Below, one piece after another: positions 17,400 through 27,275 of a stretch of DNA of 64,000 nt. The DNA comes from Embleya hyalina (lineage in GTDB: Bacteria > Actinomycetota > Actinomycetes > Streptomycetales > Streptomycetaceae), in contig NZ_BIFH01000040.1 in assembly GCF_003967355.1 (NCBI RefSeq), positions 87,711 through 151,710 of the forward strand, written 5' to 3'. The number at the start of each line of letters is the position of its first letter. Position 1 is the stretch's first letter. The notes under the pieces are model-generated. The model did no database searches. It was not told the DNA's origin and worked only from the letters and a program-made list of their open reading frames with translations. The translations under genes were made by a program, and so were the position numbers.

Positions 17400-17505
17400 G
17401 GGGGTCTCCGAAAATGCGGGGGAACGGTGGTGCGCTGCGGGGACGGCGGCCCGGCCGCTCGGGAGGAACCGCCGGGCGGGTCGGGGGAGTCGCCGGCCCT
17501 CGGTG

Positions 17506-19035
17506 TCACAGGCGGATCCAGGTGGTCTTGAGGTCGGTGTACTTGTCGAGCGCGTGCAGCGACTTGTCCCGGCCGTGGCCCGATTGTTTGACGCCGCCGA
17601 ACGGCACGTTGAGGCCGCCCTCCTCGTAGCAGTTGACCCAGACCGTGCCGGCGCGGACGGCCCGGGACAGGCGGTGCGCGGCGGAGAGGTCGGTGGTCCA
17701 CACGCCCGCCGCGAGGCCGTACTCGGTCGCGTTGGCCAGACGGACCGCCTCGTCCTCGGTGTCGAACGTGAGTACCGCGAGCACCGGGCCGAACACCTCC
17801 TCGCGTGCGAGCGCCATGTCGGGGGTGACCCGGTCGAACACGGTCGGCTCCAGGTAGTGGCCCGGGCGATCGAGCCGGGTCCCGCCGGTGCGCAGCCGGG
17901 CGCCGGCGGCGTCGGCGCGGGCGATGTGGTCCCCGACCCGGGCCAGGTGCTCGGCGGTCACCAGCGCGCCCATCGTGGTGGCCGGGTCGAGCGGGTCGCC
18001 GACGCGCAGCGCGCGGGCCCGGTCGACCACCGCGTCCACCACCTCGTCGGCGATCGAGGAGTGCACGAGCAGCCGGGACGGCGCGGTGCACATCTCGCCC
18101 TGGTTGAAGAAGATGCCCCAGGCCGCGCTCGCCGCGGCGGCCGGTATGTCGGCGTCGGGCAGCACGATGTGCGGGGACTTCCCGCCCAGTTCGAGCCAGA
18201 CCCGCTTGAGGTTGGAGTCGGCGGCGTAGCGCAGGAAGTGCCGGCCGACGGCGGTGGAGCCGGTGAACGCGAGCACGTCGACGTCCGGGTGCAGACCCAG
18301 GGCGCGGCCCGTGGTCGGGCCCTCGCCGGCGATCACGTTGAACACCCCCGGCGGCAGGCCGGCCTCGCTCGCCAGGCGGCCCAGCCGCAGGGCGGACAGT
18401 GGTGACTGCTCGGCGGGCTTGAGCACGACGGTGCAGCCGGCCGCCAGTGCCGGAGCGACCTTCCAGGCGGCCATGGTGAGCGGGAAGTTCCACGGGACGA
18501 CCGCCGCGACCACGCCCACCGGCTCGCGGGTGACCAGGGCCAGGGCGTCGGCGGGGGTCTGCGGCGCCTCGTCGACCAGCTTGTCGGCGACCTCGCCGTA
18601 CCAGCGGAACGTGGCCGCCACGGCGCGCAGTTCGATGTCGTACGCCTCGGTGATCGGCTTGCCCATCTCCAGCGAGACGGTCAGCGCGAGTTCGGCTCGG
18701 TGGGCCTCGACCGCGTCGGCGAGCCGGATCAGCGCACGGCCGCGTTCGGCCGGGGCGAGTCGGGGCCAGGGCCCGGCGTCGAAGGCGCGGCGGGCGGCGG
18801 CGACGGCGAGGTCGACCTCGTGCTGCCCGGCGCGGGCGGGTTCGGCGAGGGGGGTGCCGTCGCGCGGGGCGATCACGGTGAAGGTGTCGCCGCCGCCGGG
18901 GTGGTCCTCGCCGTCGATGTGATGGACCGTTACGGGACGGAGGCGGTCGGCGCGGTGCAGCCAGTCGTCGTGCGTGGGGTGGTCGCCGGGGGCGCTTGGG
19001 GCGCCCGGGTCGATCGGGTGGGGGTGCTCCGTCAT
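17506..19035 (-). CDS. NAD(P)-dependent aldehyde dehydrogenase (PuuC-like)
   Basis: This is a 509-residue aldehyde dehydrogenase. The cofactor motif VVPWNFPLTMAAWKVAPAL is near 179, general base Glu282 lies in LELGGKSP and catalytic Cys316 in NQGEMCTAPSR. In gamma-glutamyl amine pathways this enzyme oxidises the gamma-glutamyl aldehyde, and the adjacent hydrolase then releases glutamate. The ATG at 19035 is preceded by AAGCGGA. An operator (19100-19119) lies 65 bases upstream of the start and a divergent second dehydrogenase gene follows. Phenylacetaldehyde- or betaine-aldehyde-type substrates are possible alternatives. Confidence 0.87.
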   Translation of the reverse strand: MTEHPHPIDPGAPSAPGDHPTHDDWLHRADRLRPVTVHHIDGEDHPGGGDTFTVIAPRDGTPLAEPARAGQHEVDLAVAAARRAFDAGPWPRLAPAERGRALIRLADAVEAHRAELALTVSLEMGKPITEAYDIELRAVAATFRWYGEVADKLVDEAPQTPADALALVTREPVGVVAAVVPWNFPLTMAAWKVAPALAAGCTVVLKPAEQSPLSALRLGRLASEAGLPPGVFNVIAGEGPTTGRALGLHPDVDVLAFTGSTAVGRHFLRYAADSNLKRVWLELGGKSPHIVLPDADIPAAAASAAWGIFFNQGEMCTAPSRLLVHSSIADEVVDAVVDRARALRVGDPLDPATTMGALVTAEHLARVGDHIARADAAGARLRTGGTRLDRPGHYLEPTVFDRVTPDMALAREEVFGPVLAVLTFDTEDEAVRLANATEYGLAAGVWTTDLSAAHRLSRAVRAGTVWVNCYEEGGLNVPFGGVKQSGHGRDKSLHALDKYTDLKTTWIRL

Positions 19036-19099
19036 GGTGTCCGCTTTCGTCGGGGCGGTCGGCCGCGCGAGGCGACCGGAGGGCGGGGTCTCGGTGGTG

Positions 19100-19119
19100 A
19101 TTGTTTGGGAGCAAACGAT
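19100..19119. promoter_or_regulatory. Palindromic operator D upstream of the PuuC-like gene
   Basis: ATTGTTTGGGAGCAAACGAT has symmetrical arms ATnGTTTG and CAAACnAT. It is the clearest copy of the regulon palindrome, 65-84 bases upstream of the dehydrogenase start. Confidence 0.82.
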
Positions 19120-19175
19120 ACAGCGGAACGGCCTTCCCGGGAGAGGGCTTGACCGTCGTGTTCGGCGCCGGCTAA

Positions 19176-19195
19176 ATTGTTTGGGGTCAAACGAC
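19176..19195. promoter_or_regulatory. Palindromic operator E upstream of the HpaE-like gene
   Basis: ATTGTTTGGGGTCAAACGAC matches operator D at 17 of 20 positions. It ends 14 bases before the start codon, so a bound repressor would block the promoter or ribosome loading. Confidence 0.82.
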
Positions 19196-19209
19196 TTGGA
19201 GGGGTATCC

Positions 19210-20670
<1,461 letters not shown>

Positions 20671-20672
20671 CC

Positions 20673-21629
20673 ATGGGAGAGATCGTCGGCGCGGGCATCC
20701 TGGCCCACTCGCCCACCATCATGCTGCCCCCGGACGTGCGGTACGAGCTGAACGAGGGACGGGAGATCAGCCTGGTCCCGGCCCTGGCCCGGCTGCGCGC
20801 CGAGGTGTTCGAACGGCTCGACTACGACACCGTCGTGGTCTTCGACTCGCACTGGGCGACCACCGTCGAGTTCGTCATCGCCGCCCAGGCGCACCGCGCC
20901 GGGTTGTACACCTCGGAGGAACTGCCGCGCGGCATGCGGCAGATCCCCTACTCCTTCCCCGGCGACCCGGAACTGGCACACGCCACCGCCGGGTTCGCGG
21001 CCAGGCACGGCACCTGGATCACGCCGATCGAGGATCCGTTCCTGCCGATCCACTACGCCACCGTCAACCTGTGGCACCACCTCGGCGTCCCCGGCAAACG
21101 CTGGCTGGGCATCGGCTGCTGTCAGACCGCCGACGTCGAGGACAACCTGCGGCTCGGCCGGGCACTCGCCGACGGCATCGCGGCCACCGACCGCAGGGTG
21201 CTCCTGATCGCGTCCGGCGCGTTCTCGCACACGTTCTGGAGCCTGCGCGAACTGCGCGACCACGAGGCGTCGGACCCGGTGCACGTGCGCACCCCGCAGG
21301 GGCGCGCCGCCGACGAGCGGCGCATCGCCTGGATGGAGCGCGGAGACCACGCGAGCGTACTCGCGGGCATGCCGGACTTCCTGCGCCACAAGCCCGAGGC
21401 CCGCTTCGGGCACTACCTGATGATGCTCGGCGCGCTCGGCGAGGAGCGCTGCACCGCACCGGGGCGGCTGGTCGGCGAGTACGAGAACGCCACCGGCACC
21501 GGGCAGGCACACGTCTGGTTCGACCGGCCGGCGGGCGGCTGGACGGCGCCCGACGCACCCGCCTCGCGGCTCGCCGACCCCCATTCCCGAGTCGCCGACC
21601 CCCACACCTCCCGAGGACGAGCCGAATGA
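20673..21629 (+). CDS. hpaD: Class III extradiol dioxygenase, probable 3,4-dihydroxyphenylacetate 2,3-dioxygenase
   Basis: This 318-residue protein of the LigB superfamily opens with MGEIVGAGILAHSPTIMLP, the usual start of homoprotocatechuate 2,3-dioxygenases of this class. Metal-site histidines are likely His12 in the first strand and those in VFDSHWATT and PIHYATVNLWHH. It should cleave the catechol ring of homoprotocatechuate with Fe(II) or Mn(II) and oxygen. The tail after about residue 290 is Asp/Pro/Arg-rich and repeats SRLADPHSRVADPHT. The start is at 20673, or at 20661, which would overlap the dehydrogenase gene. It overlaps the next gene by four bases. Confidence 0.85.
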   Translation: MGEIVGAGILAHSPTIMLPPDVRYELNEGREISLVPALARLRAEVFERLDYDTVVVFDSHWATTVEFVIAAQAHRAGLYTSEELPRGMRQIPYSFPGDPELAHATAGFAARHGTWITPIEDPFLPIHYATVNLWHHLGVPGKRWLGIGCCQTADVEDNLRLGRALADGIAATDRRVLLIASGAFSHTFWSLRELRDHEASDPVHVRTPQGRAADERRIAWMERGDHASVLAGMPDFLRHKPEARFGHYLMMLGALGEERCTAPGRLVGEYENATGTGQAHVWFDRPAGGWTAPDAPASRLADPHSRVADPHTSRGRAE

Positions 21630-22477
21630 CCACCACCGAGTACCGCCGCATCCTGCTCGACGGCGCCGTCGTCGAGGTCGTCCGCGAAGGGGCCGAACTG
21701 GTCGCCGCCGACGGCCGACGGATCAAGGCGGCCGACGCGCACCACCTGCCGCCCGTCGCACCGGGCAAGATCGTCGCGGTGCACCTCAACCACCGCAGCC
21801 GGGTCGAGGAGTTCGGCACCTCGCTGCCGTCCGCGCCGACCTACTTCCACAAGCCGACGTCGTCGTTGAACGCGCACGGCGGTGCGGTCGTTCGGCCGGC
21901 CGGGTGCAAATACCTCAACTACGAGGGCGAGATCGCGATCGTCATCGGCCGCACCTGCCGCAACATCGCCCCCGCCGACGCGGGCGCGTACATCCGCGGG
22001 TACACCCTCGCCAACGACTACGGCCTGCACGACTTCCGGGACACCGACGCCGGCTCGATGTTGCGGGTCAAGGGCTCGGACACGCTGTGTCCGCTGGGCC
22101 CCGGTCTGGTCGAGGGCTGGGACTTCCGCGGCAAGGCGCTGCGTACCTACGTCAACGGTCTGGTGGTGCAGGAGGGTTCCACCGACGAGATGGAGTGGGA
22201 CATGCACTACCTCGTCGCCGACATCGCCCGCACGATCACGCTGGACCCCGGCGACGTGCTCCTGTCCGGCACCCCGGCCGGCTCGCGTCCCGTACAGCCG
22301 GGCGATGTGGTCGAGGTCGAGGCGGAGGGTCTGGGCCGACTGGCCAACCACATCGTCACCGGCCCGACCCCCATTCGTACCGACTGCGGCGCGCAGCCCA
22401 CCGAGTCCGAAGAGGTGCGCTCCACGGCCCTCGGCGGCGACTGGGAGCTGCGCGGAATCCGCGCGCCCAGGCGGTGA
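21626..22477 (+). CDS. hpaG: Fumarylacetoacetate hydrolase family protein, probable HpaG-type decarboxylase/isomerase
   Basis: This 283-residue FAH-fold enzyme has metal ligands in KYLNYEGEIAIVIG (the two Glu) and the following ANDYGLHDFRDTD. LLSGTPAGSRPVQPGDVVEVE is near the C-terminus, as in the family. HpaG removes CO2 from, and isomerises, the ring-fission product acid of homoprotocatechuate. The ATG overlaps the dioxygenase stop as ATGA, so the two are translationally coupled. Later enzymes of the classical route (HpaF, HpaH, HpaI) are not in the window. Other FAH-type hydrolases are hard to exclude. Confidence 0.83.
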   Translation: MTTTEYRRILLDGAVVEVVREGAELVAADGRRIKAADAHHLPPVAPGKIVAVHLNHRSRVEEFGTSLPSAPTYFHKPTSSLNAHGGAVVRPAGCKYLNYEGEIAIVIGRTCRNIAPADAGAYIRGYTLANDYGLHDFRDTDAGSMLRVKGSDTLCPLGPGLVEGWDFRGKALRTYVNGLVVQEGSTDEMEWDMHYLVADIARTITLDPGDVLLSGTPAGSRPVQPGDVVEVEAEGLGRLANHIVTGPTPIRTDCGAQPTESEEVRSTALGGDWELRGIRAPRR

Positions 22478-22532
22478 GTTGCCCGCCACTCGCTCGGCCC
22501 ACCACCTCATCCGATCGGAAGGGACCACCACC

Positions 22533-22721
22533 GTGAAGGTCATCGTCGACATGGACCGGTGTCAGGACCACGGGCAATGCGTGTTCTCCGCGCCCGAGGT
22601 GTTCCGCATCAACGACGCCGGACGCCTGGAGTTCGTCGCCGAACCGGACGACACGCTGCGCGACGCGGTCGAGGACGCCGCCGACGTCTGCCCGTTGCAA
22701 GCCATCACGATCGAGGACTGA
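22533..22721 (+). CDS. Small ferredoxin, probably [3Fe-4S], P450 redox partner
   Basis: This 62-residue protein has the P450-type ferredoxin pattern: Cys10 and Cys16 in DRCQDHGQCVFSAPEVF and a third Cys in VCPLQAI near the C-terminus. A residue other than Cys stands between them (His-type), so a 3Fe-4S cluster is expected. It should carry electrons to the P450 at 10250-11536. The GTG at 22533 has GGAAGGGA upstream. It is followed three bases later by its likely reductase and lies at the end of the hpa operon. Confidence 0.88.
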   Translation: MKVIVDMDRCQDHGQCVFSAPEVFRINDAGRLEFVAEPDDTLRDAVEDAADVCPLQAITIED

Positions 22722-22724
22722 GCG

Positions 22725-23906
22725 ATGGCCGGGCGTCGGGTGGTGGTCGTCGGCGCGTCCATGGGCGGTCTGCGGGCCGCCGAACAACTGCGCGCGGCCG
22801 GCTGGACCGGCGGCATCACCGTCGTCGGCGACGAGCCGCACATGCCGTACAACCGGCCGCCGTTGTCCAAGGACGTGCTCGCCGGCGACGTGACGCACGC
22901 GGCGGTCGCCTTTCGGCCACGCACGAGTTGCGCGGACGTCGACTGGCGGCTGGGCGAGGCGGTGACCGGGGTCGACCTGGAGGCGCGTCGCGTTCGGCTG
23001 GCGGGCGGATCGTCGTTGTCGTACGCGGGTCTGGTGGTGGCCACCGGGTTGCGTGCGCGCCGGTTGGGCTGCCCGGGGCCGGCGGTGGGGCGACACGTGG
23101 TGCGCACCCTCGACGACGCGCGCCGGCTGCGCGACGCCCTCGGTCCCGGGCGCCGGGTGGTGATCGTGGGTGCGGGCTTCATCGGCTGTGAGGTCGCGGC
23201 CACGGCACGCCTGTTGGGGGCCGAGGTGACGGTGGTGGCGCCGGAGGCGGAGCCGATGTACCGCCCGCTCGGCGCCGAACTCGGCGCGGCCCTGCGCCGG
23301 CGGCACACGGCTCGCGGGGTGCGCTTCGAACTCGGCCGCACGGTCGAGCGGTTGACGGGTGAGGGGCACGTCACCGGAGTGGTCCTGGACGACGGCCGCA
23401 CGCTCGCGGCCGACGCGGTGGTCGAGGCGATCGGCGCGGTCCCGAACACCGAATGGCTGGCCGGAAACAGCCTCGACCTCACCGACGGCGTGCGCTGCGA
23501 CGCGGCACTGCGCGTCGAATCCCGCCCCGACGTGGTGGCCGTCGGGGACGTGGCCCGCTTCGCCAACCCGCGCTACGACGACGTGCCGCGCCGCGTGGAA
23601 CACTGGAGCATCCCCACCGACACGGCCAGACACGCGGCCCGCACCCTGGCCGCCCACCTGTCCGACACCGCCCCGCCCGCCGCCCCCTTCGCCCCGCTGC
23701 CCGGCTTCTGGTCCGACCAATACGAGGACCGCCTCCAGTCCTACGGTGCCCCCGCCCTCGGCGCCACCGACATCCGCCTCCTCGAAGGCACGTGGACCAC
23801 CGCCTGCGCGGTCGGCTACCACCGCGACGACACCCTGGTGGGTGTGGTGTCCCTGACCCCCGGATCCCACCCCTTGTCCACCAAATACCGCAGCCGGCTC
23901 GACTGA
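22725..23906 (+). CDS. NAD(P)H-dependent FAD ferredoxin reductase
   Basis: This 393-residue flavoprotein resembles putidaredoxin reductase and rubredoxin reductases. The FAD motif VVVVGASMGGLRAAE is at residues 6-20. PYNRPPLSK follows, as in the family. A second dinucleotide motif, VIVGAGFIGCEVA, lies near 146 and VAVGDVARF near 270 contacts FAD. It should pass electrons from NAD(P)H to the ferredoxin encoded just upstream, and on to the P450. It ends the operon and is followed by a very strong terminator. Confidence 0.9.
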   Translation: MAGRRVVVVGASMGGLRAAEQLRAAGWTGGITVVGDEPHMPYNRPPLSKDVLAGDVTHAAVAFRPRTSCADVDWRLGEAVTGVDLEARRVRLAGGSSLSYAGLVVATGLRARRLGCPGPAVGRHVVRTLDDARRLRDALGPGRRVVIVGAGFIGCEVAATARLLGAEVTVVAPEAEPMYRPLGAELGAALRRRHTARGVRFELGRTVERLTGEGHVTGVVLDDGRTLAADAVVEAIGAVPNTEWLAGNSLDLTDGVRCDAALRVESRPDVVAVGDVARFANPRYDDVPRRVEHWSIPTDTARHAARTLAAHLSDTAPPAAPFAPLPGFWSDQYEDRLQSYGAPALGATDIRLLEGTWTTACAVGYHRDDTLVGVVSLTPGSHPLSTKYRSRLD

Positions 23907-23915
23907 CCCCGACGC

Positions 23916-23957
23916 GACGAAGCAGCCCCCGACATCGAAGTCGGGGGCTGCTTCGTC
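23916..23957. terminator. Strong intrinsic terminator closing the hpa/ferredoxin operon
   Basis: A perfect 18-bp stem, GACGAAGCAGCCCCCGAC (23916-23933) with its complement (23940-23957), has a 6-base loop. It begins nine bases after the reductase stop. Confidence 0.92.
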
Positions 23958-24230
23958 CCGTGCGGCCGCCGCGTCCGGACGCGGGCAGCGCGTTTCGGGT
24001 CGCCGTCCGTGGCGACCGCGGGACCTGCGTGCCGCTTCCCGGGTGGACGGCTCGCGTGTGATTCCCGTGCCTTCGGGTGGGTTCGGCACGGTGATTGCCG
24101 AAGTGCCGAGCGAACTCCCGTGCAACCGAGGTCAAACGGCGTGCGAACACCTCGCCGGCCGCCGAGCGTCCGTTCTCCGCCTGCGTGATCACGCGGAAAC
24201 GCGCCGTTGCAAAAAGGATCATCGTGGGGG

Positions 24231-24258
24231 TTGACACTGAAAGTTGGTCTAGACCAAC
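24231..24258 (+). promoter_or_regulatory. Promoter with DasR-type operator (dre-like site)
   Basis: GTTGGTCTAGACCAAC (24243-24258) is a perfect 16-bp palindrome. Its 12-base core TGGTCTAGACCA equals the core of the DasR site ACTGGTCTAGACCACT known from Streptomyces. A -35-like TTGACA (24231-24236) lies seven bases upstream, so the operator would overlap the promoter. The first well-supported gene downstream is the dioxygenase at 24888, about 630 bases on. Confidence 0.75.
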
Positions 24259-24887
24259 CTAGAGGTACGGGGATTGGAGAGGTGTGTGTCCCGGCATGGC
24301 CGCAGCGTGGCAGCGCGGCCGGTCGGTGAGGCATCTCGCGTTCGCTTTGGGTGTCCGCGATCGATCTGCGGCGCCGGATACGAGGAGGTAGGAATCCCGA
24401 ACGAGGCTTCGTCGGGGATCACGGCCTCCCCGGACCACCACCCCTGTACCGCCGTACCCCCCGGCCGACCTCCCTCGGCCGATTCTCCCGGCTGACTCCC
24501 ACAGCCGAACTCCCGAGCACCGCACACGGCAGCACATCGGCGGCCTCACCCGACACATGTTCCGCGACCGGCAGGTCCTCGCGGCACGCGCGGGCAGGCG
24601 AGGTTGTGATGTGTCCTGCCCTCGGTCGGATCGAGGCGACCCGCAGGCCGGGCGAGCGCGCACGAGCAGTCGCGCCCGTCCGATGACGAGCGAACCGCCC
24701 TTTCCCGTCCACGACTTCACCATGCCCGGGAACGGCCGACCGCCGCCCGTGCCTCGACTCGCCCGGTCGATCCCGGACGGCGACGGCCGGGGCGGGGCGA
24801 TCGCGCCGACGCGCCGGTACGCCGGCACGAACCGCGATGCCCCACGCCCGCGTACCGACCAGATCGTTCGAGCCTTGGAGGGATCGT
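24259..24887. other. Long gap between the DasR-like site and the dioxygenase cassette
   Basis: No supported gene. A short frame from 24296 (31 codons, ending at the TAG near 24391) has its GGAGAGG too far upstream to be convincing. Longer frames on either strand are Arg/Pro-rich without family resemblance. If the 24231 promoter drives the cassette, this is a 600-base leader. A second promoter nearer to 24888 is equally possible. Confidence 0.5.
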
Positions 24888-25961
24888 ATGCCGACGCCCG
24901 AATCCGACCCGTACCCGTACCCAGCCGCGTCCGAGATCCCCTACTTCAGTTCGATCGGCGAGACCTACCTGGCCCCGACGCCGCTGCGCGACCTGAAGAA
25001 GACCCGACCCCTGCGGGTGCTCTCCGAAGCCGACTTCGACTTCTGGCAGACCTACGGGTACGTCGTCGTCAAAGAGGCCATCCCGGCCGAGGCCGCCGCG
25101 CGACTCCTCGAATTCGCCTGGGACTTCCAGGGGCTCGACCCGAACGACCCCGAGAGCTGGTACTCCGAGGACCGGCGGTTCCGCTCCGCGCTGGATCAGG
25201 AGCTGCACATCTACGGCTTCGTCGAGGCCTACCACCACCAACTCATCTGGGACAGCCGCCAGTCCGCCCGGGTCTACGACGCGTTCGTCGACGTGTGGGA
25301 CTGCGAGGAGCTGTGGGTGACCCTGGACCGGCTCAACCTGAACCCGCCCAACATCCGCGACCGCGACCGCGCGCACATCGCGCCCACGGACAAGGGCTTC
25401 GACATCGAGCTGCACTGGGACGTCGACACCACCCTCGCGACACCCCCGCAGCGGGTCCAGGGCATCATCGCGCTCGACGACACCCGCCCGGACCACGGCG
25501 GTTTCCAGTGTTCGCCGGAGCTGTTCCACCGGTTCGAGCATTGGAAGTCCGGCCAACCCGAGGACCGCGACCCGATCCGGCCGGACGCGGATCGCGCCGA
25601 ATACCCCGTGGTACGACCGCAGTTGGCGGCCGGTGACCTGCTGATCTGGAACGGACTGCTCGCTCACGGCGTGGCCCGCAACACCTCCGAGCGCGGCGTG
25701 CGCGCAGTCCAGTACCTGTCCATGATGCCCGCGCTCGAAAGCAACCGGGAACTGACCGAATCCCGAGTCGACTCCTGGCGGCACCTGCGCACCCCCGACT
25801 GGAACAAGACGCTGGTCGGCGACGCCCGCAAGCACGAATCCCTCAGGTACGAGACGGCGACGCTGAACGATCTCGGCAGGAAGCTCCTGGGCCTCGAATC
25901 CTGGAGCGGGCCCACACCCGCACCATCGACCGGAGAAGCGCGATGCACGCAATCTGCCTGA
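24888..25961 (+). CDS. Phytanoyl-CoA dioxygenase-like Fe(II)/2-oxoglutarate oxygenase
   Basis: This is a 357-residue PhyH-fold oxygenase. The iron triad is visible as His-x-Asp in IELHWDVDTTL (about residues 180-182) and the distal His in LLAHGVARN (about 262). A downstream Arg (GVRAVQYLS) could hold 2-oxoglutarate. Such enzymes hydroxylate, halogenate or desaturate small molecules; here Asp is present, so it is not a halogenase. GGAGG lies five bases before the ATG. It overlaps the next gene by 19 bases and heads a five-gene cassette that looks biosynthetic. The substrate is unknown. Confidence 0.85.
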   Translation: MPTPESDPYPYPAASEIPYFSSIGETYLAPTPLRDLKKTRPLRVLSEADFDFWQTYGYVVVKEAIPAEAAARLLEFAWDFQGLDPNDPESWYSEDRRFRSALDQELHIYGFVEAYHHQLIWDSRQSARVYDAFVDVWDCEELWVTLDRLNLNPPNIRDRDRAHIAPTDKGFDIELHWDVDTTLATPPQRVQGIIALDDTRPDHGGFQCSPELFHRFEHWKSGQPEDRDPIRPDADRAEYPVVRPQLAAGDLLIWNGLLAHGVARNTSERGVRAVQYLSMMPALESNRELTESRVDSWRHLRTPDWNKTLVGDARKHESLRYETATLNDLGRKLLGLESWSGPTPAPSTGEARCTQSA

Positions 25962-27256
25962 CCCTACCCACCAACAGGGCCTGCGCCGCCACGATTTCGG
26001 CGATCGCCGCCGAGGCGGCCCACGCGGCCCGGCACTTCGACGTCGAGGTGCACCTGCTGATCCTCGACTCCTCCGACCCGGCGACGCTGAGCGGACACCG
26101 GCAGGCCGTCGCCGCCCTGCCGGCGACACCGCACGTGGTCGTGCACCATCTCGACGAAAGCGAACAGCGCGCCTTCCTCCGAGCGGTCGTCGCCCGCGCC
26201 GACGTCACCAAGCCGGACCTGCTGCTCGACCTGATGCTCCCGGACCGGGTCTCCTACGGCGCCTGCACGAACCGCGCGTTCCTGATCGCCGCCGCCCTCG
26301 GCTGCCGATCGATGCACCGCCGGGACTCGGACAGCACCTACCAAACGCTGCACGGCGCCCCGGTCTTCCCGATCCACCACGAGCTGATGTCGCTCGGCCG
26401 ACCGGCGCGCGAGGCGAGCGCCGGCGTGTCGGAGACCACCCTGGATCCGGCCCTGGCCGCCGACCCCGTGGTCCTGGTCGGCAGCTCGTTCGTCGGCGAA
26501 CTCTCGGTCGACATCGGCGAGATCCGCCGCCTCGACCCCGAGGTGTACTACGACGTGGTCGGCCTGTGGGCCCCGCCCGCCTGGTCCGACGAGCGCAAAC
26601 GGGAACTGGTCGACGAGTCGTTCACGGGCGCGGGCACCGCACCGTTCGTCGCGGACCACTCGCTCCTGACCGTCGTCGACCCGATGCGGGTGGACATGTG
26701 CAACGTCGCGTTCGACCACGCGGTGTACGAACGGGTACCGCTGCCGCCGGCCACCGACACCATCGGCAGCGACTACTTCCTCCTGCACCTGATCCACGAC
26801 GCCGCACTGCCCGGAGTCCTGCACAACCGCAACATCGTGAACTTCTACACCGCGGAACGCCGCACCGACCCCGGATTCGCGGCCTACCAGACCCGGTTGA
26901 CCAAGTTCTTCCTCTCGATGCTCTACTTCGAGTTCATCTACGACCGCATGGCGGCGGCCGGTGGCACGCTCCTGGACGACGCACGCCACGTACGCCCCGC
27001 GGTGATCGCCGACCTCGCCCGCGAGAGCACCCGGTCGGACCGCACGGACAACATCGACCGACTGCACGCCCTGGACCGCTCCTACCGACGACTGGGTGGC
27101 CGCTACGCCGAGTTCGCCGACACGCTCGTCACCCGCGGCCCACGCCTGCTCGACGAGGTCCAGGAGGACATCGAGGACTTCGCGCTGCTGATCGAGACAT
27201 GGGATTCGCTGGTCCGGGCGAGCCGGGCCACAAGCCTCCACGAACCGCACGGATAG
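25943..27256 (+). CDS. DUF6271-like protein, possible GT-A-fold transferase
   Basis: This 437-residue protein starts MHAICLTLPTNRACAATI, followed by VEVHLLILDSSD. That beta-alpha-beta layout, and the sequence YGACTNRAFLIAAALGCRSMHRRDSDS, resemble nucleotide-sugar transferases, with DSD at 128-130 as a possible DxD metal motif. I believe it belongs to the uncharacterised DUF6271 group, but this needs a profile search. The C-terminal third is helical and acidic. It is translationally coupled to the preceding oxygenase and followed 19 bases later by a PLP decarboxylase. The function is not known. Confidence 0.65.
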   Translation: MHAICLTLPTNRACAATISAIAAEAAHAARHFDVEVHLLILDSSDPATLSGHRQAVAALPATPHVVVHHLDESEQRAFLRAVVARADVTKPDLLLDLMLPDRVSYGACTNRAFLIAAALGCRSMHRRDSDSTYQTLHGAPVFPIHHELMSLGRPAREASAGVSETTLDPALAADPVVLVGSSFVGELSVDIGEIRRLDPEVYYDVVGLWAPPAWSDERKRELVDESFTGAGTAPFVADHSLLTVVDPMRVDMCNVAFDHAVYERVPLPPATDTIGSDYFLLHLIHDAALPGVLHNRNIVNFYTAERRTDPGFAAYQTRLTKFFLSMLYFEFIYDRMAAAGGTLLDDARHVRPAVIADLARESTRSDRTDNIDRLHALDRSYRRLGGRYAEFADTLVTRGPRLLDEVQEDIEDFALLIETWDSLVRASRATSLHEPHG

Positions 27257-27275
27257 TGGGACCCGGACCGACATC

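Noticed and set aside
17580..17600. GATTGTTTGACGCC inside the PuuC-like gene as another regulon operator
   Set aside because: Only one half-site matches, it has no palindromic partner and it lies within coding sequence.
24259..24828. A 189-codon minus-strand frame in the gap before the dioxygenase cassette
   Set aside because: Arg/Ser/Pro-rich with scattered Cys, no domain and no good start. It looks like chance open frame in GC-rich DNA.
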